Source: Caballeronia sp. (GTDB lineage Bacteria; Pseudomonadota; Gammaproteobacteria; Burkholderiales; Burkholderiaceae). Taken from it: a stretch of 55,251 nt of DNA. The DNA lies in the NCBI RefSeq assembly GCF_028292365.1, contig NZ_JAQGMM010000133.1, forward strand, positions 1 through 55,251, given 5' to 3'. Positions 1 to 9,500 of the stretch are shown here, piece after piece. How positions within the stretch are numbered: position 1 is the first letter of the stretch; each line of letters starts with the position of its first letter. Both the position numbers and the translations under genes were made by a program. The notes below the pieces were generated by a model that saw nothing but the letters and a program-made list of their open reading frames with translations, had not been told where the DNA came from and made no database searches.

Positions 1-502
1 CTTCGGTCCAGTCCGCGAGCGGATTGAACTTCGCAATGCCACGCGGCGCGTCGTGCTCTTCTTCATGCAACTCTACGCGCGTTACGGATTGCTCGCGTCG
101 CTGTCCCGTGACCCACGCGCTCACGTCTTTCAGCGCGCGATTCAGCGGTTCAACTTTACGAATGCCGCAACAGCTTTTACGCAGATCGACGCTCTCATAA
201 AACGCGTTCAGACCGTGATCCCGAACATACTCCTCAACCGCTTGCGGCTGCGGATGAAACTGTTCGATGTCGTAGCCATAACGCTCTTTCACGCGATCAA
301 TCATGCCCAGCGTTTCAGCATGCAGACGACCGGTGTTCAGCGAGAAGATGCCGATCTTTACACCGCGCGAAAGAATGGCGTGCGTGAGCAACATGTCTTC
401 GGCGGCGAGACTGCTGGCTAGCTTGACGTTCGCATGACGTTGCGCGATGGAATCGAGCAGAGAGTCAAGACGTTCGACTTTGGCTTGCAGTTCGGCATTC
501 AT
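1..502 (-). CDS. cysH: Adenylylsulfate (APS) reductase CysH, 3' end outside window
   Basis: The gene reads leftwards from the ATG at 502 and leaves the window, so only about the first 167 residues are present. It reduces adenylylsulfate (or PAPS) to sulfite with thioredoxin or glutaredoxin in assimilatory sulfate reduction. The visible part has the N-terminal nucleotide-binding region (SLAAEDMLL, then IFSLNTGRLHAET) and a Cys-Cys pair in KSCCGIRKVEPL at about residues 111-112. That pair is known to mark the [4Fe-4S] APS-reductase branch rather than the cluster-free E. coli-type PAPS reductase, so I favour APS as substrate. The partner CxxC and the catalytic C-terminal Cys lie outside the window. 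The start overlaps the stop of the DUF934 gene by a few bases, so the two are translationally coupled in a cysI-DUF934-cysH operon. Confidence 0.93.
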   Translation of the reverse strand, partial: MNAELQAKVERLDSLLDSIAQRHANVKLASSLAAEDMLLTHAILSRGVKIGIFSLNTGRLHAETLGMIDRVKERYGYDIEQFHPQPQAVEEYVRDHGLNAFYESVDLRKSCCGIRKVEPLNRALKDVSAWVTGQRREQSVTRVELHEEEHDAPRGIAKFNPLADWTE

Positions 503-1038
503 GCAGACACTCCGGTGGCAGCCGCGCCACGACGGCGAAACAGCGGCTCCGGATTGTCGACTGCACCCTGATACGGGATGCTCAATTCAGCGAACGCATT
601 CAACGCGTCGTGAATGTCTTTATCGGCGCGAACGGCGAACGCGTCGAAACCGCAACGTGCGTGAAAACGCAACTGATCGCGCAGTACGTCGCCGATAGCC
701 CGCAACTCGCCCTTCCACTGATAACGCTCGCGCAGCAGACGGCCGATGCTGAAACCACGGCCATCGCTGAACTTCGGGAAATCGACGGCGATCAGCGCGA
801 TCTTGTCGAAGTCCTCGACCAGTTCGGCGGGTTCATCGTCGGGAGCGAGCCACACGCCGATCGGTTCTTTCTTGTGCGCCGATGTCAACGCGTTCTTGTG
901 CTCTTTCCACCACGTGAAAGGCACGATCACCTTGCCGGGCAACAATGCATCGACTGCGGGCAGCGTGCCATCTTCAGCTGCACGCACCACCGTCCAGTCG
1001 TCTTCCACCACTTCGCGATTCTTGATAATCAAAGCCAT
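499..1038 (-). CDS. DUF934 family protein of the sulfite reductase operon
   Basis: A 179-residue soluble protein of the DUF934 family, which in beta- and gamma-proteobacteria nearly always sits between sulfite reductase and APS/PAPS reductase. It has no signal peptide or membrane segment. The C-terminal half contains the family block VDFPKFSDGRGFSIGRLLRERY followed by GELRAIGDVLRDQL and DAFAVRAD. No catalytic residues can be assigned. An oxidoreductase-associated or electron-transfer role in sulfite reduction is often suggested from context but not shown here. It starts 31 bases after cysI and overlaps cysH by about 4 bases, consistent with one transcript. Confidence 0.88.
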   Translation of the reverse strand: MALIIKNREVVEDDWTVVRAAEDGTLPAVDALLPGKVIVPFTWWKEHKNALTSAHKKEPIGVWLAPDDEPAELVEDFDKIALIAVDFPKFSDGRGFSIGRLLRERYQWKGELRAIGDVLRDQLRFHARCGFDAFAVRADKDIHDALNAFAELSIPYQGAVDNPEPLFRRRGAAATGVSA

Positions 1039-1069
1039 GTGCTGATCCTTTGCGACTCAACCTACAGAT

Positions 1070-2749
1070 TCAAGCATGCGCCGGCTGGCGCGACGCGTAC
1101 ACGCGTTCCTTGAACGGTGCGATGCCGATACGGCCATACGTCTCGATGAACCGCTCGCCTTCAATGCGGTTCTCAACGAACGTATCGATCACTTGCGACA
1201 CCACGTCGGGCATCTCTTCCGCCGAGAACGACGGGCCGATCACGCGGCCAAGATGCGCGCCCGTCGCGCCCGAGCTTTGCTCGCCGCCGAGCGTGACCTG
1301 ATACCACTCCGAGCCGTCCTTATCGACACCCAGCACACCGATGTTCCCGATGTGATGATGACCGCACGCGTTGATACAACCCGAGATGTTAAGCGTCAGG
1401 TCGCCAAGGTCGTACACGTAGTCGAGGTCGCTGAAACGTTCCTGAATAGCTTGTGCAATCGGGATCGACTTCGCATTCGCGAGCGAGCAGAAATCGCCGC
1501 CCGGGCACGCAATGATGTCGGTCAGCAAACCAATATTCGATGTCGCGAAACCCAGCGCCTTCGCGCGTTCCCACACCGTATGCAAATCGCGCTTCTTCAC
1601 GTTCGCGAGGATCAGGTTCTGCTCGTGCGAGACGCGGATTTCACCGAACGAGAATTCATCGGCGAGATCGGCGACGGCTTCCATCTGCTTGTCCGTTGCA
1701 TCGCCCGGGGCAATGCCCGTGGGCTTCAGCGACAACGTCACCGACGCATAACCCGGCACCTTGTGCGGACGCACGTTGCGTTCAATCCAGCGCGCGAACG
1801 GCTTGCTATCGATGAGATGCTTTTCGTACGACGCATCCGTATCCGGCAGCTTTTCATATGCTGGCGGTGCGAAGAACTGCGACACGCGGTCGAGCTCTTC
1901 TTGCGTAAGCGTGGAAGGACCGTCCTTCAAATGCGCCCACTCTTCTTCCACTTGCTGCGCGAACTTCTCGGGGCTCAGCGCCTTCACGAGAATCTTGATC
2001 CGCGCCTTATAGATATTGTCGCGACGGCCGTAGCGGTTATAGACACGCAACACGGCTTCGCAATAGGTCAGCAGATGCTGCCAGGGCAGATCTTCCTTGA
2101 TGATCGCGCCAACAATAGGCGTACGGCCCAAACCGCCGCCCGCGAGGATGCTCGCGACCACTTCGCCGTCAGCGTTCTTCTTCAGATAGACGCCCAGATC
2201 GTGCACTTGCACGGCCGCGCGATCTTCCACCGAACCGTTCACCGCGATCTTGAACTTGCGCGGCAGCCATGCGAACTCGGGGTGAAAAGTCGACCATTGA
2301 CGCAGGATTTCGGCCCACGGACGCGGATCGACGATTTCATCGGGCGCGACGCCAGCGAATTGATCGGCGGTGATATTGCGGATGCAATTGCCTGACGTTT
2401 GAATACCGTGCATTTGCACCGATGCCAGCTTGCGCAGGATCTCCGGCGTCTCCTCGAGCTCGATCCAGTTGAACTGAATGTTGGTCCGCGTCGAAAAGTG
2501 GCCGTAGCCGCGGTCGTGTTCACGCGCGATGGTGCCGAGCATGCGCATTTGGTCGCTGCGCAAGTTGCCGTACGGAATCGCGATGCGATGCATGTACGCG
2601 TGACGCTGCATATAGAGACCGTTCTGCAGGCGCAGCGGCCGGAATTCTTCTTCGCTCAACTCGCCGGACAAACGGCGGCGCACCTGGTCGCTGTATTGAG
2701 CGACGCGTTCGTCGACGATTTTCTGGTCGATCTGATCGTATTGATACAT
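1070..2749 (-). CDS. cysI: Sulfite reductase hemoprotein CysI (nitrite/sulfite reductase family)
   Basis: A 559-residue nitrite/sulfite reductase hemoprotein that reduces sulfite to sulfide in six one-electron steps on a coupled siroheme-[4Fe-4S] centre. The cluster/siroheme motif is visible as CPGGDFCSLANAKSIP (C-x5-C) followed about 35 residues later by CINACGHHHIGNIG (C-x3-C), the usual four ligands. Siroheme-contact Arg/Lys-rich blocks lie in the N-terminal half (HFSTRTNIQFNWI; SGNCIRNITADQFAG). The length matches the family. It heads the operon and is divergent from cysB, so activation by CysB from the 220 bp between them is expected. The ATG at 2749 lacks a strong ribosome-binding site, but no better start is in frame nearby. 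Confidence 0.95.
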   Translation of the reverse strand: MYQYDQIDQKIVDERVAQYSDQVRRRLSGELSEEEFRPLRLQNGLYMQRHAYMHRIAIPYGNLRSDQMRMLGTIAREHDRGYGHFSTRTNIQFNWIELEETPEILRKLASVQMHGIQTSGNCIRNITADQFAGVAPDEIVDPRPWAEILRQWSTFHPEFAWLPRKFKIAVNGSVEDRAAVQVHDLGVYLKKNADGEVVASILAGGGLGRTPIVGAIIKEDLPWQHLLTYCEAVLRVYNRYGRRDNIYKARIKILVKALSPEKFAQQVEEEWAHLKDGPSTLTQEELDRVSQFFAPPAYEKLPDTDASYEKHLIDSKPFARWIERNVRPHKVPGYASVTLSLKPTGIAPGDATDKQMEAVADLADEFSFGEIRVSHEQNLILANVKKRDLHTVWERAKALGFATSNIGLLTDIIACPGGDFCSLANAKSIPIAQAIQERFSDLDYVYDLGDLTLNISGCINACGHHHIGNIGVLGVDKDGSEWYQVTLGGEQSSGATGAHLGRVIGPSFSAEEMPDVVSQVIDTFVENRIEGERFIETYGRIGIAPFKERVYASRQPAHA

Positions 2750-2969
2750 TCGGGGGCCCCAGTTTTTAGTAGTTCCATCAGTACGGCGTCCTAGCCACGC
2801 CGCACATCGTCATAAGTAGAGTCATTGCCTGGAACGCCGTTCGGACGGTGTGTTCATTTGCTTATGACAAATACAGATATCGATATTGGAAAAATTGGCT
2901 CGATGGTAATAAACTTCCTATATATTGCAAACGACTGATAAATTACTTTGATATGCGGATGGGTTATAT
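2750..2969. promoter_or_regulatory. Divergent cysI / cysB-like promoter region
   Basis: 220 bp separate the divergent cysI and CysB-type regulator genes. The segment from about 2855 to 2960 is much more AT-rich than its surroundings, as expected for back-to-back promoters and CysB sites. I cannot define individual -35/-10 boxes or a CysB operator with confidence. CysB control is inferred from family and position. Confidence 0.5.
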
Positions 2970-3911
2970 ATGAATCTGCACCAGTTCCGTTTCGTGCGCG
3001 AAGCCGTCCGGCAGAACTACAACCTCACCGAAGCCGCTAAAGCGCTGTTTACGTCGCAGCCGGGGGTATCGAAGGCGATCATCGAGCTGGAGGATGAACT
3101 CGGGGTCGAGATCTTCACACGTCACGGCAAACGGGTTCGTTCGCTGACGGAGCCGGGGCGAATTATCCTGGCATCGGTGGAAAAAATCTTGCAGGAAGTG
3201 GAAAGCCTGAAGCGCGTCGGTAAAGATTACGCCGCGCAGGATCAGGGCAATCTCGTGATTGCGGCCACCCATACGCAGGCGCGGTATTCGCTGCCGAACG
3301 CCATTGCGGAATTCAAGAAGCGCTTTCCGAAGGTGCACCTTTCAATTCTGCAAGGCAGCCCGACGCAGGTCGCGGAAATGGTCATACATGATCAGGCGGA
3401 TATTGCCATCGCCACGGAAGCGATCGCCAACTATAAGGAACTGGTCTCGCTGCCTTGTTTCCAGTGGCACCACGTGGCCGTGGTGCAGCCGGACCATCCG
3501 CTGCTCGAGCGCAAGCTGCTGACGCTCGACGACCTCGCGCAATACCCGATCATCACCTACGACAACGCGTTCGCTGGCCGCTCGAAAATCAACCAGGCGT
3601 TCGCGCTGCGTCACCTGACGCCGGACATTGTGCTGGAAGCCATTGATGCCGACGTGATCAAGACCTACGTCGAGCTGGGTCTCGGCGTGGGCATCCTGGC
3701 CGATATCGCGTTTAACCCCGAGCGCGATAAACACCTTCGCGCGATGCCCGTCGGGCATCTGTTCGGCACGAATGTCACGCGGCTGGCTTTGAAACAAGGC
3801 GCATATTTGCGCAGCTATGTGTACACGCTGGTCGAACTGCTCTCGCCTTCCATGAATCGGAAGCTGATCGAGCAGGCGCTGTCGGGCGAGCACGAAACTT
3901 ACGAGCTTTAG
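2970..3911 (+). CDS. cysB: CysB-type LysR transcriptional regulator
   Basis: A 313-residue LysR-family regulator with an N-terminal winged HTH (about residues 2-60, YNLTEAAKALFTSQPGVSKAI) and a substrate-binding-like effector domain from about residue 92 (GNLVIAATHTQARYSLPNAI). The TTHTQARY/ATHTQARY block is diagnostic for the CysB/Cbl subgroup and forms the pocket that binds sulfate, thiosulfate or N-acetylserine. It is divergent from cysI and is expected to activate sulfate-assimilation genes. Cbl or SsuR-type paralogues share this architecture, so the exact paralogue is less certain than the subgroup. Confidence 0.92.
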   Translation: MNLHQFRFVREAVRQNYNLTEAAKALFTSQPGVSKAIIELEDELGVEIFTRHGKRVRSLTEPGRIILASVEKILQEVESLKRVGKDYAAQDQGNLVIAATHTQARYSLPNAIAEFKKRFPKVHLSILQGSPTQVAEMVIHDQADIAIATEAIANYKELVSLPCFQWHHVAVVQPDHPLLERKLLTLDDLAQYPIITYDNAFAGRSKINQAFALRHLTPDIVLEAIDADVIKTYVELGLGVGILADIAFNPERDKHLRAMPVGHLFGTNVTRLALKQGAYLRSYVYTLVELLSPSMNRKLIEQALSGEHETYEL

Positions 3912-4025
3912 TTGACTGCTTTGATCACGACGCGGGCAACGCTCGCGTCGAAACTCGCGCCGCGCGATTTTTGTCATCCCACACTTCAGCATTTTTAAAC
4001 CACACCTCTTCGCGGAGACTTTCCA

Positions 4026-5186
4026 ATGAAGTTGTCGAAGTTCATGCGCCCGGCGTTGATGTTCAGCGCACTCGCATTTTTCTGCGCAGCGGCCAGCGCG
4101 CAACTGAAAGTCGGTATCGATTTGTCGAGTACGGGTCCGGCGGCCGCTATCGGCATCACGAGCAAGAACGCCATGCTGATGTGGCCGAAGACTATTGCGG
4201 GTCAACAAGCGGAATACATCATTCTCGACGATGGCTCCGACCCGGGCGCGGCCGTGCGCAATATCCGCAAGCTGATTACAGAAGACAAGGTCGATGTGAT
4301 CGTCGGACCGAACATCACGCCGGCAGCGCTCGCGGCACTTGATCCGGTGGCCGAATACCAGACGCCGATGATTACGCTGATCGGCTCGGCATCGGTTGTC
4401 GAACCGCAGGAAGGCAAGAAGGTGTGGGCGTTCAAGATGGCCCAGACCGACCGCGCCATGGCCGACGTGATGACGCGCACGATGGTCAGCCGGAACGTGA
4501 AGACGGTCGGTTTTATCGGTTTCGCCGATAGTTATGGCGATAGCTGGTTCAACGAATTCTCGAAGTTCGCCGAATTGCGCCATATCAAGGTGGTCGCGAG
4601 CGAGCGCTTTAATCGCACCGACGCAAGCGTGACCGGGCAGATTCTCAAGCTGATGGCCGCGAAGCCGGACGCGGTGCTGATTGCGGGCGCGGGAACGCCG
4701 ACGGTGTTGCCGGAACGCACGTTGATCGAGCGCGGTTATAAAGGCGCGATTTATCAGACGCACGGCATTGCGACGCCGGAGTTCATCAAGCTCGGCGGCA
4801 AGGACGTGGAAGGCACGCTGTTCCCGACCCAGCCGGTGGTGGTCGCGCGGACGTTGCCTGCGGATCATCCCTCGAAGAAAGCGGCGCTGGTTTTTGTTGA
4901 TGCTTACGAAGCCAAGTATGGCAAGGGTACGGTCACGCAATTTGCCGGCGATGCGGCCGGGGTCTATCCGCGGCTGCAGGATGCGGTGGGACGTGCGCTG
5001 AAGGCCGGGCAGCCGGGGACGGTGGCGTTTCGGGTGGCCTTGCGCTCGGAGCTGGAACACGCGCATGAACTGGTTGTGCCTAACGGCGTGGTCAACACCA
5101 GCGCGACAGATCACGTCGGGTTGGATCAGCGCGCCAGCGTGATGGGCATCATCAAGAACGGCCAGTTCACGTATTTGAGCCAGTGA
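4026..5186 (+). CDS. Branched-chain amino-acid-type ABC transporter substrate-binding protein
   Basis: A 386-residue periplasmic binding protein of the Leu/Ile/Val (type I) class. It begins with a clear signal peptide (MKLSKFMRPALMFSALAFFCAAASA, cleavage predicted after ASA). The mature chain opens QLKVGIDLSSTGPAAAIG, the first strand and ligand loop of this family. Later hallmarks are VDVIVGPNITPAALA and GFIGFADSYGDSW. GGAG-type spacing before the ATG at 4026 supports the start. No permease or ATPase gene is adjacent, so it is an orphan binding protein whose ligand (amino acid, amide or aromatic acid) cannot be read from the sequence. Confidence 0.85.
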   Translation: MKLSKFMRPALMFSALAFFCAAASAQLKVGIDLSSTGPAAAIGITSKNAMLMWPKTIAGQQAEYIILDDGSDPGAAVRNIRKLITEDKVDVIVGPNITPAALAALDPVAEYQTPMITLIGSASVVEPQEGKKVWAFKMAQTDRAMADVMTRTMVSRNVKTVGFIGFADSYGDSWFNEFSKFAELRHIKVVASERFNRTDASVTGQILKLMAAKPDAVLIAGAGTPTVLPERTLIERGYKGAIYQTHGIATPEFIKLGGKDVEGTLFPTQPVVVARTLPADHPSKKAALVFVDAYEAKYGKGTVTQFAGDAAGVYPRLQDAVGRALKAGQPGTVAFRVALRSELEHAHELVVPNGVVNTSATDHVGLDQRASVMGIIKNGQFTYLSQ

Positions 5187-5320
5187 ATGGACCGATGAAC
5201 GCGGTTGTCTGCTGCGGGTGTACAAGGGCTTGCCCGCGGAAACGATTTTCGGCATAATCGCTGACTTGCCGGTTGGCGTCGTATTTTTCCGCCTCCAGTC
5301 GGCTGGTTCAAATGCTGTTT

Positions 5321-5405
5321 GCCCGGGTGGTGAAATTGGTAGACGCAGGGGACTCAAAATCCCCCGCCGCAAGGCGTGCCGGTTCGATTCCGGCCCCGGG
5401 CACCA
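5321..5405 (+). tRNA. tRNA-Leu (anticodon CAA)
   Basis: An 85-nt class II tRNA with acceptor stem GCCCGGG/CCCGGGC, a D-loop with GAAATTGGTAGACGC, an anticodon arm GGGGA-CTCAAAA-TCCCC giving anticodon CAA, a long variable arm (CCGCCGCAAGGCG), a T arm with GGTTCGATTCC and an encoded CCA. It decodes UUG. An intrinsic terminator follows at 5438-5473. The 3' end is the attachment site of the island that follows. Confidence 0.97.
5383..5405 (+). repeat. attL: 3' end of tRNA-Leu at left island boundary
   Basis: The last 23 bases of the tRNA, from TTCGATTCC through CCA, recur at 33420-33441 with one G of the GGG run missing. Tyrosine-recombinase islands integrate in the 3' end of tRNA genes and leave this kind of direct repeat. 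The integrase remnant starting 172 bases downstream supports the reading. Confidence 0.75.
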
Positions 5406-5437
5406 CAAAATATTCCGGTAAGTTCCAGAGAAGTATA

Positions 5438-5473
5438 GAAACCCGCGCCAGCTCAAGGCTTCGCGGGTTTTTT
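5438..5473 (+). terminator. Intrinsic terminator after tRNA-Leu
   Basis: A GC-rich stem AAACCCGCG/CGCGGGTTT with a loop of about 14 bases is followed by a run of T, 33 bases downstream of the tRNA CCA end. Confidence 0.8.
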
Positions 5474-5576
5474 GTCTTAGCTGAGCGGAGATGTTCCGTG
5501 GACATCTGTTGGTATCGGGTGGCACTTTTGTTGGTATCGACCTCGCAAACGCACTTCTCCGCTTCGAGATACCAAC

Positions 5577-5954
5577 ATGCCGCTCACCGACATCCAGATT
5601 AGGAACGCACGCTACAACTTCGACGGAACCGGTAACCGCCTGTCAGATGGTGGCGGCATGTACCTTCAGCTCGATAAGTCCGGCGGGAAGTTCTGGCGGA
5701 TGAACTATCGGTTCGTCGGCAAACAAAAAACGCTCGCGCTCGGCGCGTATCCAGCTGTGTCGCTAGCGGCAGCTAGCAAGAAACGCGAAAACGCGCGCGA
5801 AAAGCTTGCGGTGGGAATAGACCCTGGCGAGGCGAAGAAAGCAGAAAAACGCGCTGTGCGTATCGCGGCAGCCAATTCATTTGAAGTCGTCGCCAATGGC
5901 TGGATGGAAGAACGCAAGACGGTGCGGAATCCGACAGTCAACCTCGCAAACTAA
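5577..5954 (+). pseudogene. Truncated P4-type tyrosine integrase (N-terminal domain only)
   Basis: The 125-residue reading frame matches the N-terminal arm-binding (DUF4102) domain of P4-like integrases: MPLTDIQIRNARY, LSDGGGMYLQL, KFWRMNYRFVGKQKTLALGAYPAVSLAAA. Family members are about 400 residues and carry the catalytic R-H-x-x-R-Y core in the C-terminal half. Here the frame ends after VRNPTVNLAN and no core domain follows in any frame, so it cannot recombine DNA. Its position just behind the tRNA-Leu 3' end, pointing away from it, is the usual arrangement for an island integrase. It marks the island's origin and suggests the island is now fixed. Confidence 0.9.
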
Positions 5955-6562
5955 GTGGATCAACTTCGCGAAAAACGCACAAGTTCTAAGCCGAAATACG
6001 ACATTGAAAAAGCGATGGCAGGATAGGCTGCCGCCGGGTTTGGGCGCCATTGTCACGGTTGCCACTTTGCGTGCGCTAGTCTGTATCCGCGATGGCGTAC
6101 CAGAGACGGCAGCAGATCATGGATACGATAGCGAACAACGAAAGACGTTGATCGGCCGGATGTCCCGGTTCGACCTCATATTGGACGTCCGACCCAATGG
6201 GCATGTTGTTCGGGTCAACTACTGCCCACCGCGTGGGACGACATTCTGCCATTTGAGACGTTCAACGCCGACACGCAGAGTGTTGTCAATCTCTATCGCC
6301 AGACTTCAATGCGCAAACAGCCACTTTCCCAGCAGTCAATACGAACGTTGCGATCATTGAATGGCCCTCGGTGCTAGGCTCTCGATCACTTCATTCAAAA
6401 GCCGACTTCGCTCGAATTACTGGGACGATTGATACATGGCGTTGCCAAATATGTCCATCAGATTCCGTTACGTATCGTTCATCGACTCTCCAACCGCTAC
6501 CCGCGGATCGTAACCGCGATTCTCGCGAGTCAGTACGGCGGCCGCGACGCGGGGCGAGCCGT
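5955..6562. other. No recognisable gene; decayed island edge
   Basis: About 600 bases follow the integrase fragment with only short open frames. None resembles the missing integrase core or a known insertion-sequence transposase. I read it as degraded mobile DNA. Confidence 0.5.
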
Positions 6563-9500
6563 TCACGCCACCTTGCGCGCGTTTGTCCAGGACCACAAAT
6601 CGGCAGGCGACAATGCCTTCGAGAACAGGAAGCCTTGCAGCTCGTCGCAACCGATCGTACGTAAGATGCGGGCCTGATGCTCGTTCTCGACACCCTCGGC
6701 GACCACGCGCAGACCCAGTTCGTGACCGAGTTCGATGATCGCGCGGATGATTGCGAGGTCCGCCGGGGCATCAAGCATGTCGAGCACGAACGCACGATCG
6801 ATCTTGAGCCGGTCAAGCGGAAAGCGGTTCAGATAGCTGAGGCTTGAGTAACCGGTGCCGAAATCGTCGAGCGATAGCTTGACCCCGAGCGCGCGGATCG
6901 CGTTGATCGTGGCGAGATAGTTCTCCGCGTTGTCCATCAGGACGGTCTCGGTGATCTCGAGTTCGAGACGCCACGGGTCGACGCGATGCCGCGCGAGACT
7001 GTCAGCGAGCGTCCCGATCAAGTCCCGCCCACTCAGCTGGATCGCTGACAGGTTGATCGAGACGCGCACTGGCATCAGTCCTTCTGCATCCCACGCGGCG
7101 ATCTGCTGGCATGCTTCGTCTATCACCCACGCGCCGATCGGAATGATGAGCCGCGTATCTTCCGCGACCGGAATGAACTGCGCGGGTGACACTATGCCGA
7201 TCTGCGGGCTGTTCCAGCGAAGCAACCCTTCGACGGCCACCAGTGTGCCCGTGTGCGCATCGACGCACGGCTGGTACTCGAGCCGGAACTCCTGCGTTCC
7301 GATTGCAGTGCGCAGGCACGCTTCGAGCGTCAACCGGTAGCGCGCGCGCTCGGCCATGTCGGGCGCAAAGAACTTGACAAGATTGCGTCCCGCCCCCTTC
7401 GCTTGGTACATCGCGGTGTCGGCGTTCTGCATCAGCGTCTCGATGTCCTCGCCGTCGTCGGGGAAAAGCGCCACGCCGACACTGCACGACACTTGTAGAG
7501 TGTGGCCGCCGAGTTCGTGCGGCTGGCGCACCAGCGGCAGCAAACGCTCATCGATTGTGCGCATGACGTCAGCCGCGTTGCTGACGCCGTTCAGGATCAC
7601 GGTGAATTCGTCGCCTCCGAGGCGGCTAACCGTGTCTCGGCTGCGCACGGCCTGCAACAGGCGGCGCGAGACTGAGCGCAGAAGGTTGTCGCCGATGTGA
7701 TGGCCCAGCGAATCGTTGACGTTCTTGAAGCGGTCGAGATCAATGAACAGCACCGCGATGCGCCGCCCCGTGCGGCGCGCGTTGCCGAGCGCGACGTCAA
7801 GGCGCTTCACGAACAGCCCGCGGTTCGGCAGCTCCGTCAGCACGTCGTGCTCGGCAAGGAACTGGATGCGCGCCTCGCTCTTCTTGCGGTCCGTGATGTC
7901 GATCAGCGTACAGATGTAGTGGGACACGTTCGCGCGTCGATCGCGCACCGCGCTCAGCATCAGCCACGCCGGATAGTCGCTGCCCGCGCGCCGACGCACG
8001 TGCGCTTCGCCATGCCATGCGCTCAAGCGATCGACCGAATCAATAACGGTCGGGAAAATGTCGTCATGCTCCTGCGCGCCGAAGAGAAAAGCGGGTTCCC
8101 GGCCCGCCACTTCGTCGGGACGATACCCCGTCGCACGATAGAACGACGCGTTGGCAGTCACGAGCCGTCGCTGCGCATCGAGAATCAGGATCGCTTCGGA
8201 TGACGCCTCGAAGACCTTGCCCCACAGCTCGAGGCGTTGCTCCATCAGTTTAATCTGGTTGATCGGCGTGAATGCGGTCAACACGGCGTCACGCCCCTGG
8301 AAGTTGAAGCGCCGCGCTGACAACATGGCCCAAGTGGGTTCGCTGGCGGCTTTCCAGTGCACCTCGAATTCGTCGACTGCCTCGCGGTCGGAGAGTTGCT
8401 GGAAGAAACGCGCGCGAACCTCCGAGTCGAGACCGAAGGCCCACGGGTCGACCGTGCAGCCATTCAGCCAGTAAAGTGCGGGCTTGTTCACGTGCAGCAC
8501 CTCGTGCCCCGGGATCGCTGTGACGACCATCGGCACTGGGGTCGCCTCGACGAGCGCATGCTGCGCGGCCGACGCGCGCGCTGTCGCCGCGAGTTCCTTC
8601 TGCACATCGCGCTCGCGGTCGAGCTGAGCGAGCATGTCGTTGAAGCCTCGCACGAGCTGGCCGATCTCGTCCTGGCTATGCCAACTGGCACGCAGCGAAT
8701 GGTCGCCCGTGCGCCGCACCGTGTCCATCACGCGCGCGAGCTGGCGCAGTGGCCGCGAGATCTGCTGTGCGACGAAGTACACCATGCTCAGGATCGCGCA
8801 CAGCAGAAATAGCGCTGTGCCGAGATGCAGCCACATCCGCTCAAAGAGGCCGCGCACACGCTCACTCAGCAGTCTTTCGAGCTGATTGCCGGTCACACTC
8901 CACGCGTCGCTCACGCTCGCCACCACGCGCTGCTGCGCGCCATCGAGCGCGGTAAGCGTGTCCACAGTCGAGCCGGCATCGACCGCGGCGCCGGCCACAC
9001 GGCGATACGCGTCGATCGCGGCGAGCATGCGCCCGACCGGTGGACCGATCGTACCTGCCAGCGGGGCGTTCGCGGCTGAAGCTTCCGCGTAGTCGGAACG
9101 CAGCCCCTGCAATACTGCGTCGAGCTGCCCTTCCAGCACGAGGTAGCGGGTGCGCATCTCGTCACGACTCATCGGTGTGGCGCGACGACTCGTGCCGGCA
9201 TCGTGCAGGTGGCGGCCGATCCGGTTGACGTCATCGAGCAGCTCTGGATAGCGCAGGATCGACAGCGACATCGAATAGTAGCTGTCGAGGTCTGGATCCA
9301 GAATCAGATTCGACTGGTTGCCGACCCGCGTCACCAGTTCGCGTGTCGCCTTGAGTCCACCGTCCACTGTCGCGGCGCTGGCTTGCGGCATTGCACTGGC
9401 CGCGAGCACGGCGAGCACGCGCGCATTGATTTCAGCACTCTGCATGTTCGCGCCATAGCGGCCCTCTGCGTCGACGAGCCGGTTCGCCGTGCGCTGCAAT

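Noticed and set aside
1076..2395. 439-residue open frame on the plus strand
   Set aside because: Antisense to cysI, which has intact siroheme and cluster motifs.
3342..5525. 727-residue open frame on the minus strand
   Set aside because: It lies antisense to the cysB 3' end, the binding-protein gene and the tRNA, with composition typical of a high-GC shadow frame.
5881..6360. 159-residue frame after the integrase fragment
   Set aside because: No match to the integrase core or any family I recognise; weak composition; probably decayed DNA.
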